Below, piece after piece: positions 44,815 through 54,872 of a stretch of 64,000 bases of DNA (position 1 is the stretch's first letter; the number at the start of each line of letters is the position of its first letter). The notes below the pieces were generated by a model that saw nothing but the letters and a program-made list of their open reading frames with translations, was not told the DNA's origin and searched no databases. The stretch covers positions 1 through 64,000 of the forward strand of contig WRKP01000001.1 of assembly GCA_009778035.1 (NCBI GenBank), in the 5' to 3' direction. The stretch comes from Planctomycetaceae bacterium (GTDB taxonomy: Bacteria > Planctomycetota > Planctomycetia > Pirellulales > Thermoguttaceae). A program made the translations under genes and the position numbers.

Positions 44815-45537
44815 ATGAACACCATAAAAACGCAGTCAAACATTTTTGAAGACAGTCGTATTCCGTTGCCGTTAAAAAAGAACGGCGAAAAGCCCGAATA
44901 CTACCTCCCGGAAGAAATTGTCTGTGCAGTAACGCACGCCATCGGCGGGTATCTCGGTGCCGCCGCGGTCGTTCTCCTCGTGCTGTTCGCGATCTGGAGC
45001 GATGTGCAAATCCCATGGAAAATCGTTGCTGGCTCCATTTTCGGTGCCGCTATCATCATTCTTTATTCGGCATCGACCCTCTACCATGCCGTAACGAATT
45101 ACCGAATGAAGAAAGTCTTCCAATCCGTCGACGAAATGGCAATCTACATTATGATTGCCGCCACGTACACGCCGTTTTGCTTGGTTATCCTTCGGCAAAC
45201 CAATCCGGTCCTGTCTTGGACCATTTTCGGCACGATCTGGGGGATGGCCCTGCTCGGGATATTGTTCAAACTGTTCGGGAAGCAGCAATCCAAATACGTT
45301 ACGCCGATTCCCTATCTCGTGATGGGCTGGTTCGGCTTGGTATTGATTAAGCCTTTGATAGACAATTTTGCGGTTGGCGGATTTGTTTGGCTCATATTGG
45401 GCGGCGTGCTGTATTCGTTGGGCGTGGTGTTTTATCTTTGGCGGAACCTGCCGTATAACCATGCGGTTTGGCACGTTTTCGTCCTTGCCGGCACGATTGC
45501 GCACTTTTTCTGTATCCTGTTTTATGTGATAATGTGA
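44815..45537 (+). CDS. hemolysin III/PAQR family membrane protein
   Basis: EEIVCAVTHAIGGYLGAAAVVLLV; SASTLYHAVTN; DEMAIYIMIAATYTPFCL; NHAVWHVFVLAGTIAHFFCI. Confidence 0.92.
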   Translation: MNTIKTQSNIFEDSRIPLPLKKNGEKPEYYLPEEIVCAVTHAIGGYLGAAAVVLLVLFAIWSDVQIPWKIVAGSIFGAAIIILYSASTLYHAVTNYRMKKVFQSVDEMAIYIMIAATYTPFCLVILRQTNPVLSWTIFGTIWGMALLGILFKLFGKQQSKYVTPIPYLVMGWFGLVLIKPLIDNFAVGGFVWLILGGVLYSLGVVFYLWRNLPYNHAVWHVFVLAGTIAHFFCILFYVIM

Positions 45538-45561
45538 TGCCGCATCTCGGCAAGCCCGCTA

Positions 45562-45643
45562 TTGTTTCCCGGCTTCCAGTCGGCTACGCCGACGCAGCCG
45601 CCCGGCGGTCGACTGCCTACCTTCCCTAATGCGAAACTTGCAA
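45562..45643. repeat. family-A element, right half only
   Basis: TTGTTTCCCGGCTTCCAGTCGGCTACGCCGACGCAGCCGCCCGGCGGTCGACTGCCTACCTTCCCTAATGCGAAACTTGCA, nearly identical to 27530-27617. Confidence 0.85.
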
Positions 45644-45665
45644 TCGGCCCGGTTGCCGGAAATTG

Positions 45666-45869
45666 CTACAAAGAATCGGCATTTTTTCGAGAGCCGTCGC
45701 CGTGGAGAATCTCGATTTTCTGCTGGGCGGATTCGAGTATTCCATGGCAATGCTTAAGCAAACGCACGCCCTCCTCGTATTGCGATAGAGCGGTCGCTAA
45801 ATCCACTTTATCGCCTTCGAGTTGCTTGAGAATTTCCTCCAGCCGAATAATTGATTCTTCAAATGTCAT
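45666..45869 (-). CDS. xseB: exodeoxyribonuclease VII small subunit
   Basis: MTFEESIIRLEEILKQLEGDKVDLATALSQYEEGVRLLKHCHGILESAQQKIEIL. Confidence 0.95.
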   Translation of the reverse strand: MTFEESIIRLEEILKQLEGDKVDLATALSQYEEGVRLLKHCHGILESAQQKIEILHGDGSRKNADSL

Positions 45870-45920
45870 AGAATGCGGTCTCCCAAAGATATTCTAATCT
45901 ATTCTCCGCCGACGGACTAC

Positions 45921-45958
45921 ACACCGCAGCCGCCCGGCGGTCGGCTGCCTACCTTGCT
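45921..45958. repeat. family-A element, right-end fragment
   Basis: ACACCGCAGCCGCCCGGCGGTCGGCTGCCTACCTT. Confidence 0.7.
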
Positions 45959-46008
45959 TCGCCGTCATTCCGGCGCAGGCCGGAATCCAGATCATGCCTG
46001 TTTCCATA

Positions 46009-47643
46009 TCATTTCCATATCACGAAAATAAAGTGCCGACTATGCGCTTCGGGATAGATAATTCCCATATAACCCGGTGCTGTTTCCGATAGCACCCGTT
46101 CGACCTCCGCATCGCTGCCGTCAAACTTGTACTTGTCCGTACTCGCAAAAAAACAAACATCCGCACGATTGATATACGGCAACGCACCGCCCGTAAACGG
46201 CGAATTCGGCACCGCCTCCATATGCCTCGGCACAAGTTGCTCCAATCCGTCAGGATGCTCGCCATGATGCTCCGCACGATACGCCGCCAAGGCAAAGGCG
46301 ACCTGCGTACACTGATGCAGCCATTCCGCTCGGCCGCGTGCCAGTTCCACCGCAACCATTGCCGGTGTCAGTTCTCCCAATATCAAATCGCCAGCCCGAC
46401 GCGTTGCATCCCGTTCCGTTTCGTACCGTTCCCGATATTCGCGGACGCGTATATCCAGCCGCTCCAAGGCTCGCAGCCGACGCACATAATCGGGTATCAT
46501 GAGGCTTTCATCGTAATCGTCAAAAAACAAATTACAGCGGCGCAGAATGGCATTCCAGTCATATTCCGTGTTTGATTCGAACGTTTCCGAAAACGTCTGT
46601 ACCACTTCCGGGATTCCCTCAAACAAATCGGCCATTGCGTAGCGGCGCGTTGCCATTGCCTGGACGGTATCAAGTGCGAAAAGCCGTTCGCCGATGTTCC
46701 AATTCGGCAAATTGGAGGTCGGCACCGTATCCGGCATTCTGTTAAGGGCTTCATATTCCCTTTTCTTTCGGAGAATCCAGTCGGCATCCTTTTTGCCGTC
46801 GATGTTCGCGAGATACACCACGAGTTGATGTCTGCCGATACCGGCAATCGCGATGCCGACCAAGTCTTCGACCGTCATTCCCGCTCCGCTGCGTATCGTA
46901 TTTCCAAGGCGAACGGACGCAAAAGCACATTCGAAAGCCTGGTCGATGTTGCCTTTGGCAAAGTCCCAGTTGCCGCGAAATTGCAAAAACCGTGCCGGCT
47001 CCCGCAGCGTTTGCACATAGGGCAACGACGTGAACACCAACAAATCCGAGTCGGCACCTTCCTGATTAAAAGTGCCGCCGTCATTAAAATAGGGATGAAA
47101 ATACCGCGTTCGCTGCAAAGACGCTAATAATTTTTGCGTGATTTCGTCGGTTTCTTTGATTCCTTCGGCAAGATCGGGGAAGTCGTCTGCCGTCCAAAGG
47201 GCGGTTCGGGCTTTTTCCCATTGTTCCCGGAGCATCTCCGAATTTTTTGTCGGATCGTCAAACGGGAAGAAGCCGAATTGCAGATTTTTCCAATCGGGCG
47301 GAGCCTCGAAATCGAGTTCCCGCCAGAACCGTTCCCGATAGCGATGAATGCGTTCGGCCATCTCCGCATCCAGTTCTTTTCCTTCAGCCGCAGCGCGAAG
47401 GAGCGGCTTTTCCATTTCGCCGGCAAGCCAGGTGAAGAGGGCGACGATTACATTTTCTTCCGGCGAAACGCCTTCGGAGTGCAGATTGTTGAAGTGCGTG
47501 CGGTAATCGATTCGTCCATCGGGCAACTGGTGGGCGGTGAAGTACGTAGTTTCCGGCGATGCGATAATTCGCACCGTTCGGGGTTCCTCGGCGAAAAGCG
47601 ACGCGGTGAAAAGTGCGATAAACATGGGGGCAAGTCGTTTCAT
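46009..47643 (-). CDS. exported hypothetical, paralogue of 38671-40023
   Basis: signal peptide MKRLAPMFIALFTASLFA; C-terminal FALAAYRAEHHGEHPDGLEQLVPRHMEAVPNSPFTGGALPYI typical of planctomycete exported proteins. Confidence 0.75.
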   Translation of the reverse strand: MKRLAPMFIALFTASLFAEEPRTVRIIASPETTYFTAHQLPDGRIDYRTHFNNLHSEGVSPEENVIVALFTWLAGEMEKPLLRAAAEGKELDAEMAERIHRYRERFWRELDFEAPPDWKNLQFGFFPFDDPTKNSEMLREQWEKARTALWTADDFPDLAEGIKETDEITQKLLASLQRTRYFHPYFNDGGTFNQEGADSDLLVFTSLPYVQTLREPARFLQFRGNWDFAKGNIDQAFECAFASVRLGNTIRSGAGMTVEDLVGIAIAGIGRHQLVVYLANIDGKKDADWILRKKREYEALNRMPDTVPTSNLPNWNIGERLFALDTVQAMATRRYAMADLFEGIPEVVQTFSETFESNTEYDWNAILRRCNLFFDDYDESLMIPDYVRRLRALERLDIRVREYRERYETERDATRRAGDLILGELTPAMVAVELARGRAEWLHQCTQVAFALAAYRAEHHGEHPDGLEQLVPRHMEAVPNSPFTGGALPYINRADVCFFASTDKYKFDGSDAEVERVLSETAPGYMGIIYPEAHSRHFIFVIWK

Positions 47644-47657
47644 GGGGGGTTGTTGGG

Positions 47658-48119
47658 TTAGGGGTTAAGGAGATCGGAGTGAATGGAATTAAAAAACATA
47701 TTCTGCCTTCTAACTCCTGCTCCCTGTCGCCTGATGTCGGCTCCATCGGCAACCGTCAGTTCGATGACGGGATATTCGGCAATTATTTTTCGGTCCGTTG
47801 CTGGCTGCATTTCGGAAAGCATTTCGCGGGATAACTGGCGGGCGGTTGAAAATTTCAGGGTGTTCACTTCGGGAATGGGGGATTCGACATTTGCAACGGT
47901 GATTTCCGGCACTGTTTCGTGCAGGAGACCTCTTTCCGGCGGGCCGAGGTAAAGCAAAACGAGCAGCAAAGCCACTGCCGTAAGGGACAATCCTATGTTC
48001 AACATTCTCAACGAGCCGTAGGCGTGCCGCGGCGCAACTTGCGGGTTTTCCGGCAGTCGATACGCAACGGCCGTCGGCTTCAGTTTTCGGAGTTGTTGTT
48101 CAAGGTCGTGGTGGTTCAT
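47658..48119 (-). CDS. small TM protein, putative anti-sigma/cognate partner of the upstream ECF sigma factor
   Basis: 153-aa ORF with one TM (LNIGLSLTAVALLLVLLYLG), immediately downstream of the sigma gene. Confidence 0.55.
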   Translation of the reverse strand: MNHHDLEQQLRKLKPTAVAYRLPENPQVAPRHAYGSLRMLNIGLSLTAVALLLVLLYLGPPERGLLHETVPEITVANVESPIPEVNTLKFSTARQLSREMLSEMQPATDRKIIAEYPVIELTVADGADIRRQGAGVRRQNMFFNSIHSDLLNP

Positions 48120-48143
48120 GGAATCAAGTGGAAAAAAAACGCT

Positions 48144-48216
48144 CGAGCGTATTTCAAATTACTCTGGACAGTCCGGCACACACATCGTCATTCCGGCGAA
48201 AGCCGGAATGACGGTA
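48144..48216. repeat. family-B palindromic repeat, half element
   Basis: CGAGCGTATTTCAAATTACTCTGGACAG...GTCATTCCGGCGAAAGCCGGAATGAC between the sigma factor and its partner gene. Confidence 0.7.
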
Positions 48217-48223
48217 TCGCAAG

Positions 48224-48724
48224 TTAGGGCCTTCCGGGCTCTGACAAATGTTCTCGCAAGTTATCCAATGCTTCCCGATACTGCCGAAACACGCGGGTCA
48301 TCGGCATCTCGAGCAGTTCGGCAATTTCTTTGAATGTGTGGTCGCCCCAAATGTACAGCATCACGATTTCCCGATGGGTCGGTTCGAGTTTCTGAAGCGC
48401 TTGGGCGATTTTTTCCGTATCCAAGTCGCTTTCGGTTTGGAAAAAGGGCACCCAGTTGCTTTCCCGTCGTTTTCGTCGCTTTGCACTCCGTGCGGCGGCG
48501 ATGGCTCCATTGCGGACGGACTTATAAAGCCAGGCGGCAAGGTGTTCCGGTTCGCTGGGCAGTTGGCTCAAACGCAGCAGGACATCTTGAACAACTTCTT
48601 CGGCAGCGTGAAAGTCGAGTTGTTCAAAGAATTGTCGAGCATACAGGGTCATCGGAGCCGCGTGCTGGTTCACGATTGCCAGCAGCCTTTCATTTTTCGG
48701 ATTCTCCGTCGGCAAGGTCATCAT
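48224..48724 (-). CDS. ECF-type RNA polymerase sigma factor
   Basis: ARQFFEQLDFHAAEEVVQDVLLRLSQLPSEPEHLAAWLYKSVRNGAIAAARS; LQKLEPTHREIVMLYIWGDHTFKEIAELLEMPMTRVFRQYREAL. Confidence 0.88.
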   Translation of the reverse strand: MMTLPTENPKNERLLAIVNQHAAPMTLYARQFFEQLDFHAAEEVVQDVLLRLSQLPSEPEHLAAWLYKSVRNGAIAAARSAKRRKRRESNWVPFFQTESDLDTEKIAQALQKLEPTHREIVMLYIWGDHTFKEIAELLEMPMTRVFRQYREALDNLREHLSEPGRP

Positions 48725-48790
48725 TTAGCGGACTTCATAAGAGTAAACGCCGCCGATGCGGTGGAAATTCCATAAAATTGCAATCCCGGC

Positions 48791-49798
48791 TCACATCGCG
48801 GGCTCTGCCAACCACTTCGCGACATCTTTCGCCCAGTAGGTCAAAATGATATTCGCTCCCGCTCGGGTAATTGCCGTGAGCGATTCCAAGACGACTGCCT
48901 TTTCGTCGAGCCAGCCCCGTTCCGCCGCCGCTTTGACCATACTGAACTCGCCCGAGACATTGTACGCCGCAATCGGCACGCCCGCAAAACGGTCCCGAAC
49001 CATCCGCACGATGTCCAAATATGCCAATGCTGGCTTGATCATAATCATATCCGCTCCCTCGTCCAAATCAAGTTGCACTTCCCGAATCGCCTGTCCCGCC
49101 GATGCCGCCGGGTCCATCTGATACGATCGGCGATCCCCAAACTGCGGTGCGCTGCCCGCCGCTTCGCGAAAAGGCCCATAAAAAGAACTTGCATACTTCG
49201 CCGCATAACTCATAATCGGCAAATGATAAAAGCCGTTTTTATCCAAACCGGCCCGTATTGCTTGAATCATCCCATCCATCATCCCGCTGGGCGCGAGCAC
49301 ATCCGCACCGGCTTGAGCATGAATAAGTGCTTGCCGAGCAAGATTTTCGAGCGTTGCATCATTATCGACATCATGTCGGCCACTCGGCAGTTGCTGGATG
49401 ATGCCGCAATGACCATGATCGGTATATTCGCAGAAACAGACGTCTGTCATGACGAGGAGTTTGTTGCCGAGCGTTTGCTTGACGGCACGCACCGCTTGGG
49501 GGATGATACCGTTTTCATTCATCGAGTCGCTTCCGACGGCATCTTTTTTGTCTGGAATACCGAAGAGGATGATCCCGCCGATGCCGAGCGAGGCGATTTC
49601 ATTGGTTTCTTGAACGAGTTGGTCGATGGAGAGTTGAAAGTTTCCGGGCATCGCGGAGATTGGTTGTCGGATGTTTTTCCCGGAGCGGACGAACAGGGGC
49701 ATAATCAAGCGTTCGGGCGACAGGGATGTTTCCTGCACCATCCGCCGGATGGCAGGTTCGTAACGCAATCGCCGGAGTCGAACAGTGGGAAAGGACAT
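48791..49798 (-). CDS. hemB: delta-aminolevulinic acid dehydratase (porphobilinogen synthase)
   Basis: RLRRLRYEPAIRRMVQETSLSPERLIMPLFV; DVCFCEYTDHGHCGI; SYAAKYASSFYGPFREAAGSAP; MIKPALAYLDIVR. Confidence 0.96.
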   Translation of the reverse strand: MSFPTVRLRRLRYEPAIRRMVQETSLSPERLIMPLFVRSGKNIRQPISAMPGNFQLSIDQLVQETNEIASLGIGGIILFGIPDKKDAVGSDSMNENGIIPQAVRAVKQTLGNKLLVMTDVCFCEYTDHGHCGIIQQLPSGRHDVDNDATLENLARQALIHAQAGADVLAPSGMMDGMIQAIRAGLDKNGFYHLPIMSYAAKYASSFYGPFREAAGSAPQFGDRRSYQMDPAASAGQAIREVQLDLDEGADMIMIKPALAYLDIVRMVRDRFAGVPIAAYNVSGEFSMVKAAAERGWLDEKAVVLESLTAITRAGANIILTYWAKDVAKWLAEPAM

Positions 49799-49881
49799 CG
49801 TGCAATCTCGGTTGAGTGGTGTGTATTATACCGTAAACGGAGCGGAACTGTTGCGAACGCCGACCGCGAAACCAGGGCGCC

Positions 49882-50003
49882 TGCAAGTTTCACATTAGGT
49901 AAGGTAGGTTGCCGACCGCCGGGCGGCAACTGCGGTACTCCGCATATTTGAGCCTTCCAGTCGCCCGGCGGTCGACTGCCTACCTTTCCTAATGCGAAAC
50001 TCG
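49882..50003. repeat. family-A GC-rich inverted-repeat element, complete
   Basis: TGCAAGTTTCACATTAGGTAAGGTAGGTTGCCGACCGCCGGGCGGC ... CGCCCGGCGGTCGACTGCCTACCTTTCCTAATGCGAAACTCG. Confidence 0.9.
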
Positions 50004-50115
50004 GACACACCCCAGCGGCGCAGGGGCGAAGTCAGGCTTGAAACAGACAGGAAAACTCTGTATAATAGGCGACTCGTTGTGCAACGACGGAAACTCCCTC
50101 TCCAGGCTGCTCGTT

Positions 50116-50970
50116 ATGTCCGATCCCCTGCTCCTCAATACTGATATGATGCCGATTACCGATGCGGAGTTTAACTCAATCCGCGATCTGGTGTACAATC
50201 GGCTCGGTATCACGCTCTCCGACCAGAAAAAGACGCTCGTCGTTGGCCGACTGCAAAAAAAGGTTAAAGAGAACGGCTTCAAAACGTTCAAGCAGTATTA
50301 CGATATGCTCCTTGCAGACCAGAGCGGTTCCGCCTTGAGCGAATTGGCCAACCAAATCACCACGAACCATACTTTTTTCTTCCGCGAGCCCGACCATTTT
50401 GATTTTTTCAAGAGCGACATTCTGCCCTGGATGGTTCAAACGCACAAGGCAAAAAATGATAACGACCTGCGGATTTGGTGTGCTGCCGCATCCAGCGGTG
50501 AAGAGCCCTACACGCTGATTATCACGCTTCTTGAGTATTTTGGGCATGACTACAAAAATTGGAATTGCGGTCTTTTAGCGACGGATATCTCCGAAAAAGC
50601 GCTCGGAGCGGCCATTGTGGGACATTATCCCACGACCCAAATGCAGGGTGTCCCGCCGGCGATTATGAACAAGTATTTCCGCAAAGAGGGCGACGGCTAT
50701 ACCGCCATCGATCAACTCCGCAAGGAAGTTACCTACCGCAAATTCAACTTAATGAACAAAACGTTGCCTTTTAAGAAGAAATTTGACTGCATCTGGTGCC
50801 GAAATGTGATGATTTACTTCGATAATCCCACAAAACACGAACTCGTCGACCGGATGTACGACTCCACCGCCGTCGGGGGATACCTGCTGATAGGGCACTC
50901 CGAAACGCTTGACCGAACTAAAACGCGGTGGAAGTTCGTCAAACCCGCCGTGTACCGGAAAGAGGAATAA
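50116..50970 (+). CDS. cheR: CheR-type protein-glutamate O-methyltransferase
   Basis: ITDAEFNSIRDLVYNRLGITL...NHTFFFREPDHFDFFK...IWCAAASSGEEPYTLIITL...FDCIWCRNVMIYFDNPTKHELVDRMYDSTAVGGYLLIGHSETL. Confidence 0.95.
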   Translation: MSDPLLLNTDMMPITDAEFNSIRDLVYNRLGITLSDQKKTLVVGRLQKKVKENGFKTFKQYYDMLLADQSGSALSELANQITTNHTFFFREPDHFDFFKSDILPWMVQTHKAKNDNDLRIWCAAASSGEEPYTLIITLLEYFGHDYKNWNCGLLATDISEKALGAAIVGHYPTTQMQGVPPAIMNKYFRKEGDGYTAIDQLRKEVTYRKFNLMNKTLPFKKKFDCIWCRNVMIYFDNPTKHELVDRMYDSTAVGGYLLIGHSETLDRTKTRWKFVKPAVYRKEE

Positions 50971-50987
50971 CGCTAACGGCAAGGCCA

Positions 50988-51212
50988 TCACGGCGGGTCA
51001 TCCCCGCCGGGATTCCAAGGATGGCATCGGCAAATCCGCCATATCCCTTTCAGTACGCCGATGAATACGCCGTATTTCTTGATTGCCTCGATCATATATG
51101 TACTGCACGATGGCTCAAATCGGCACATTCGAGGCAAAAACGGGCTGATGCACTTTTGATAGCACAAGACCAGCCCGATGACGCCTAAACCCAAAATCTT
51201 ACCTAAAAACCT
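50988..51212 (-). CDS. yidD: membrane protein insertion efficiency factor YidD
   Basis: [58 protein letters not shown]. Confidence 0.95.
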   Translation of the reverse strand, partial: RFLGKILGLGVIGLVLCYQKCISPFLPRMCRFEPSCSTYMIEAIKKYGVFIGVLKGIWRICRCHPWNPGGDDPP

Positions 51213-53574
51213 CATTTTGCATCTGTCCTGACGCCGAGGATGCTCCACCCTGTCGGCTTACGATGTAGCCCGATAAGCCCTTCTCCAAACGAATCGGCAC
51301 TCCGCTCGCATCCGAACGAACAACCTCCGCTTTGATCTGCGCCGTCCCGACACTGTTCGCCTTGACGATCACATTGACCGTTACGCTCTGCTTCGGCAAA
51401 ACCGTCGCTATTTTCTCAAACGAAACCAAACCATCATCGGTTTTGCTGGCATCACCGCCGTTCACGCCGGTCGGCTCGAGTTGCGCACCAAATGTCATAA
51501 AAATCTCGACATCTTCCGCCGCTTTCGTACCGACATTCGTTACTTGGACTTCATAAATGACCTGCTGTCCCAGTTCGATCGGCCCCTTTGGAGTGGTAAC
51601 GGCCAAATCCAAATCAACGACGGCTTCCGCCGTGAAACTGCCATTGCCTGCAATCAACACACTGCCGCCGGGTTCGTTCGCTTCGACGGATACCCGGCAA
51701 TGTCCTTCGCGTTTCGGGATACACGCCAGCGTCAGCGTCAGCACATCGCCTCGGGCAATGTGCTTGGAACGCCATTCCACGATGTTTTGCTGCTGTTGGA
51801 TAAAATACATTCCGCCTTCACTGCTTGAAGCATATTCGACGCCCAGCGGAAGTTCCGCTTTAATCGTGATGTTATCCGCATCCGCTGTACCGGTATTCCA
51901 AACACGAATCGAAACTTCGGCAACGCCATCCACAAAATGCAAGGGCAACGTTTGAACACTCATTTCCAACCGGGGCCGCAAAACCCGAATACGCCGATGC
52001 ACATCGGCTTTCACATCGTGTGAGCCCGTCGCTGAAATCGCAAGATCAATGTTTTCCCGTTCCCGGCCCGCTTGCAGCGTGATCCCCAATTCTTGCATTT
52101 CGCCCGGCAGCAACGGATCGGGAAACTCGACAAAACTGTCGCCCGCACTCGTTTGCTGGAGGTCTAATCGCACATTTTCAGCGTTCCCGTTGCCAACGTT
52201 GCGGACGTTAAGCCGATAAACCACGGTGTCGTTCCACAGAATTTCATCGGGCCCGAGCAATTCCATTTCGAGTTTCGGTTCCCGTACATCAACTTTCGCA
52301 ACAATTGCGGGACGCATGAAATCATGCAAAACGTGCAGTTCGATCGCCCGATGCAATCGGGGAATCGCCCGCAAAATGAGCATTTCGGTAACACCGGGGC
52401 TAATCCGGTTGATTCTCCATTCGACGCCGATAGAGCCCGTTCCGTCTTCCCGGGCGAACAGCCGAACGTCCCCGTTGGTTGCATCGCGGTCTGGCACGTC
52501 AATCCAAGAAGGGATTTCGGTGCTGATCACGACGCCGTCTGCGTTCGCATCGCCGACGTTCGTTACTCGGATACGATAAGCAATTTCCTGGTTGACGGTA
52601 ACACTCGGCGGTTTTTCAATGTCGATGTGCAGTTGAGGACTCAGCGTCGTTGTCAGTCGGCTTGCTTGGCCACTCGACCGCAATTCGGCATCCAATGCCG
52701 CGACCCGGGATGGTGCGTGCGGCGGAGCCTGCGGAACGATTTGCGGCGTTTGCGGCTGGATGTTTATGTTTTGCGGCACTTCGCTTTGCTGAAAGGCAAA
52801 GGGACTGATCCCGTGAGGTACGATATGGTTTGATGAAGGCTGGTTCAGTGCCGTTTGATTCGGTATTGTTTGGCTTGACATCGAAAACTCATCCCGAACC
52901 TGTACCGGCGTGTGTGTTGTCGGCGGAAGTTCGGCAAAGTCGCCCAGCCCGCTGGAAAAACTTCGGGGATTATCGCCTCCAAACCCCGCCGAAGGTGCCA
53001 TCACCGACGATGTCTGGGGCGGTGAGGCTTGCCGCGACACATTCAAGGACTCGGCCGGGGTGGCAGGGATATTTTCAAAAACCGGTGTACGCAAAGCCCG
53101 CATTCTTTGGAGGGTTGATGCTTCGGCCTCGTCAACCCGATCATCCGCCGCGGAACCGAAGGAAGGCGACATCCCGGACCGTATTTGCGGCGACGCATTG
53201 CCGCTGGCATTGCTCGGGCTGGTCGGCACATTGCTGCGTTGTGCCTGGGTCGAAGCAGTCCCGGAGTGCGATTGTTGAATTTCGGCAGCGGTCAACGGCC
53301 TCGGCGGCGACGTCGGGACGCCGGGCACAGCGGTCGTAACCGGTCGGGCATCCCGGCGTTGGTCTTGACTGTCATCCGGGAAGAATCGGTTGAGCGTTCG
53401 GTTAAACCAGTTTCCGCCGCCGGAGTTGTTGCGGGAGTCATTTTGTCCACGGACAACGGCATTGTTTATATCATACGTTTTTTCATCGGCAAGTGCAAAC
53501 GTGGCTGAACTTGCAAGGAACAAAGTAAAAAATACAGCGGCAGTTTTTGATATAAACGATGTCCTATCCAACAT
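51199..53574 (-). CDS. large exported protein with DUF11-like conserved repeats
   Basis: start [27 protein letters not shown]; repeats such as [65 protein letters not shown]. Confidence 0.85.
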   Translation of the reverse strand: MLDRTSFISKTAAVFFTLFLASSATFALADEKTYDINNAVVRGQNDSRNNSGGGNWFNRTLNRFFPDDSQDQRRDARPVTTAVPGVPTSPPRPLTAAEIQQSHSGTASTQAQRSNVPTSPSNASGNASPQIRSGMSPSFGSAADDRVDEAEASTLQRMRALRTPVFENIPATPAESLNVSRQASPPQTSSVMAPSAGFGGDNPRSFSSGLGDFAELPPTTHTPVQVRDEFSMSSQTIPNQTALNQPSSNHIVPHGISPFAFQQSEVPQNINIQPQTPQIVPQAPPHAPSRVAALDAELRSSGQASRLTTTLSPQLHIDIEKPPSVTVNQEIAYRIRVTNVGDANADGVVISTEIPSWIDVPDRDATNGDVRLFAREDGTGSIGVEWRINRISPGVTEMLILRAIPRLHRAIELHVLHDFMRPAIVAKVDVREPKLEMELLGPDEILWNDTVVYRLNVRNVGNGNAENVRLDLQQTSAGDSFVEFPDPLLPGEMQELGITLQAGRERENIDLAISATGSHDVKADVHRRIRVLRPRLEMSVQTLPLHFVDGVAEVSIRVWNTGTADADNITIKAELPLGVEYASSSEGGMYFIQQQQNIVEWRSKHIARGDVLTLTLACIPKREGHCRVSVEANEPGGSVLIAGNGSFTAEAVVDLDLAVTTPKGPIELGQQVIYEVQVTNVGTKAAEDVEIFMTFGAQLEPTGVNGGDASKTDDGLVSFEKIATVLPKQSVTVNVIVKANSVGTAQIKAEVVRSDASGVPIRLEKGLSGYIVSRQGGASSASGQMQNEVFR

Positions 53575-53757
53575 ATTGGACTCCTTTTGTTGCAAAACGA
53601 ACGCCATTCCAGGGGGAAGGGAATTTTTTCGTATAAAATAGATGACTCATCTGTACATATCGGCATAATAGTTATATCGGTTTAACGGACTTTGCGATTT
53701 TGGCCGAAATTGCCGAATTTAACGGCAACGGGCTCGCGGGCCGCATTGACAACTCTC

Positions 53758-53791
53758 ACACCGTATCGGATAATACACCGTATCGGATAAC
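53758..53791. repeat. 17-bp tandem duplication in the intergenic region
   Basis: ACACCGTATCGGATAAT ACACCGTATCGGATAAC. Confidence 0.8.
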
Positions 53792-53829
53792 AAAGAGGAT
53801 CCCTCAGTCAGGCTTGGACAGGCAGTTTT

Positions 53830-54831
53830 ATGGCCCATACTATTACGCGTGCAAATTTGCGACAACTGGTTGACCGATTGCTGCCGTCAAATAAGGCCGT
53901 CATCGGACTCGTCGAAGTCAATGGCCGATATTTCTACCAGAAAGTCGCGAGCCGACAAGAAATGCTGCTCGATCCAGCAATCAAACCCTCAAACTCCGTG
54001 AAGGAATTCGTCTTTCCCCGAAGCGAAACGATTTGTTCCTATCGGCACGAAGGGAAAAACCTGATCGTAACCGATGCCGAACCCATCACCCAAGAACAAA
54101 TCATCTTCGGCGTTCGGCCTTGCGATGCGGCCTGTCTGCCGATTTTAGACGAAATTTTCGCCTGGGATTTCCAAGACCGATTCTACCAAAAACGCCGCGA
54201 ACTGACAACCATCGTTTCGCTGGCCTGTGCGGAAGCCGACAAACACTGTTTTTGCACTTCGGTCGGCCTCGCTCCCGACGCGGCGGCCGGTGCGGATGCC
54301 ATGCTCCTGCAAATTGATGATGATTCCTTTGAAGTGCGGATTTTCACGGAAAAAGGAGCGGATGTATTTCGCGGGCAAACGGAGGAATCCGGCAAGACCG
54401 GCAACGCGGCGGAACCGCCGACGGTTAAGTTTGATGCGGAACGGGTCGCGAAACATTTACGGGAACATTTTGACAATCCGTTGTTCGAGCAAACGAGCCT
54501 GCGGTGTGTCGGCTGCGGGAGTTGCACCTATGTCTGCCCGACGTGTCATTGTTTTGATATTGTCGATGAAGGCGGAGCAAACAAGGGCAATCGGGTCAAA
54601 AATTGGGATGCGTGTCAATTTGGCCTGTTTACGCTTCATGCGTCGGGCCACAATCCGCGTTCGATGCAGTCGGCCCGGCAACGCAATCGGATTCAGCACA
54701 AATTCAATCTGTATCCTGAAAAATTTGGCAAAATCCTGTGTACCGGCTGCGGAAACTGCACGCGGATCTGTCCGGCATCGTTGGGGATCTATCCCGTCCT
54801 GGCCGCGATTGATCAGGAGAGTCCCGAGTGA
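53830..54831 (+). CDS. 4Fe-4S dicluster protein, sulfhydrogenase beta/anaerobic sulfite reductase A-like
   Basis: two ferredoxin motifs CVGCGSCTYVCPTCHCF and CTGCGNCTRICPASLGI; FGVRPCDAACLPILDEIF. Confidence 0.85.
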   Translation: MAHTITRANLRQLVDRLLPSNKAVIGLVEVNGRYFYQKVASRQEMLLDPAIKPSNSVKEFVFPRSETICSYRHEGKNLIVTDAEPITQEQIIFGVRPCDAACLPILDEIFAWDFQDRFYQKRRELTTIVSLACAEADKHCFCTSVGLAPDAAAGADAMLLQIDDDSFEVRIFTEKGADVFRGQTEESGKTGNAAEPPTVKFDAERVAKHLREHFDNPLFEQTSLRCVGCGSCTYVCPTCHCFDIVDEGGANKGNRVKNWDACQFGLFTLHASGHNPRSMQSARQRNRIQHKFNLYPEKFGKILCTGCGNCTRICPASLGIYPVLAAIDQESPE

Positions 54832-54872
54832 TTATCCCGAATAGACGGCACCCTGGACGCCCCCCGGCGGCC

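Noticed and set aside
44652-44843. 63-aa minus-strand Cys-rich ORF (CKSCSCQRPCSCDACFQ) in the purN-hemolysin III gap
   Set aside because: Overlaps the perfect palindrome and the promoter region of the plus-strand gene; no other coding support.
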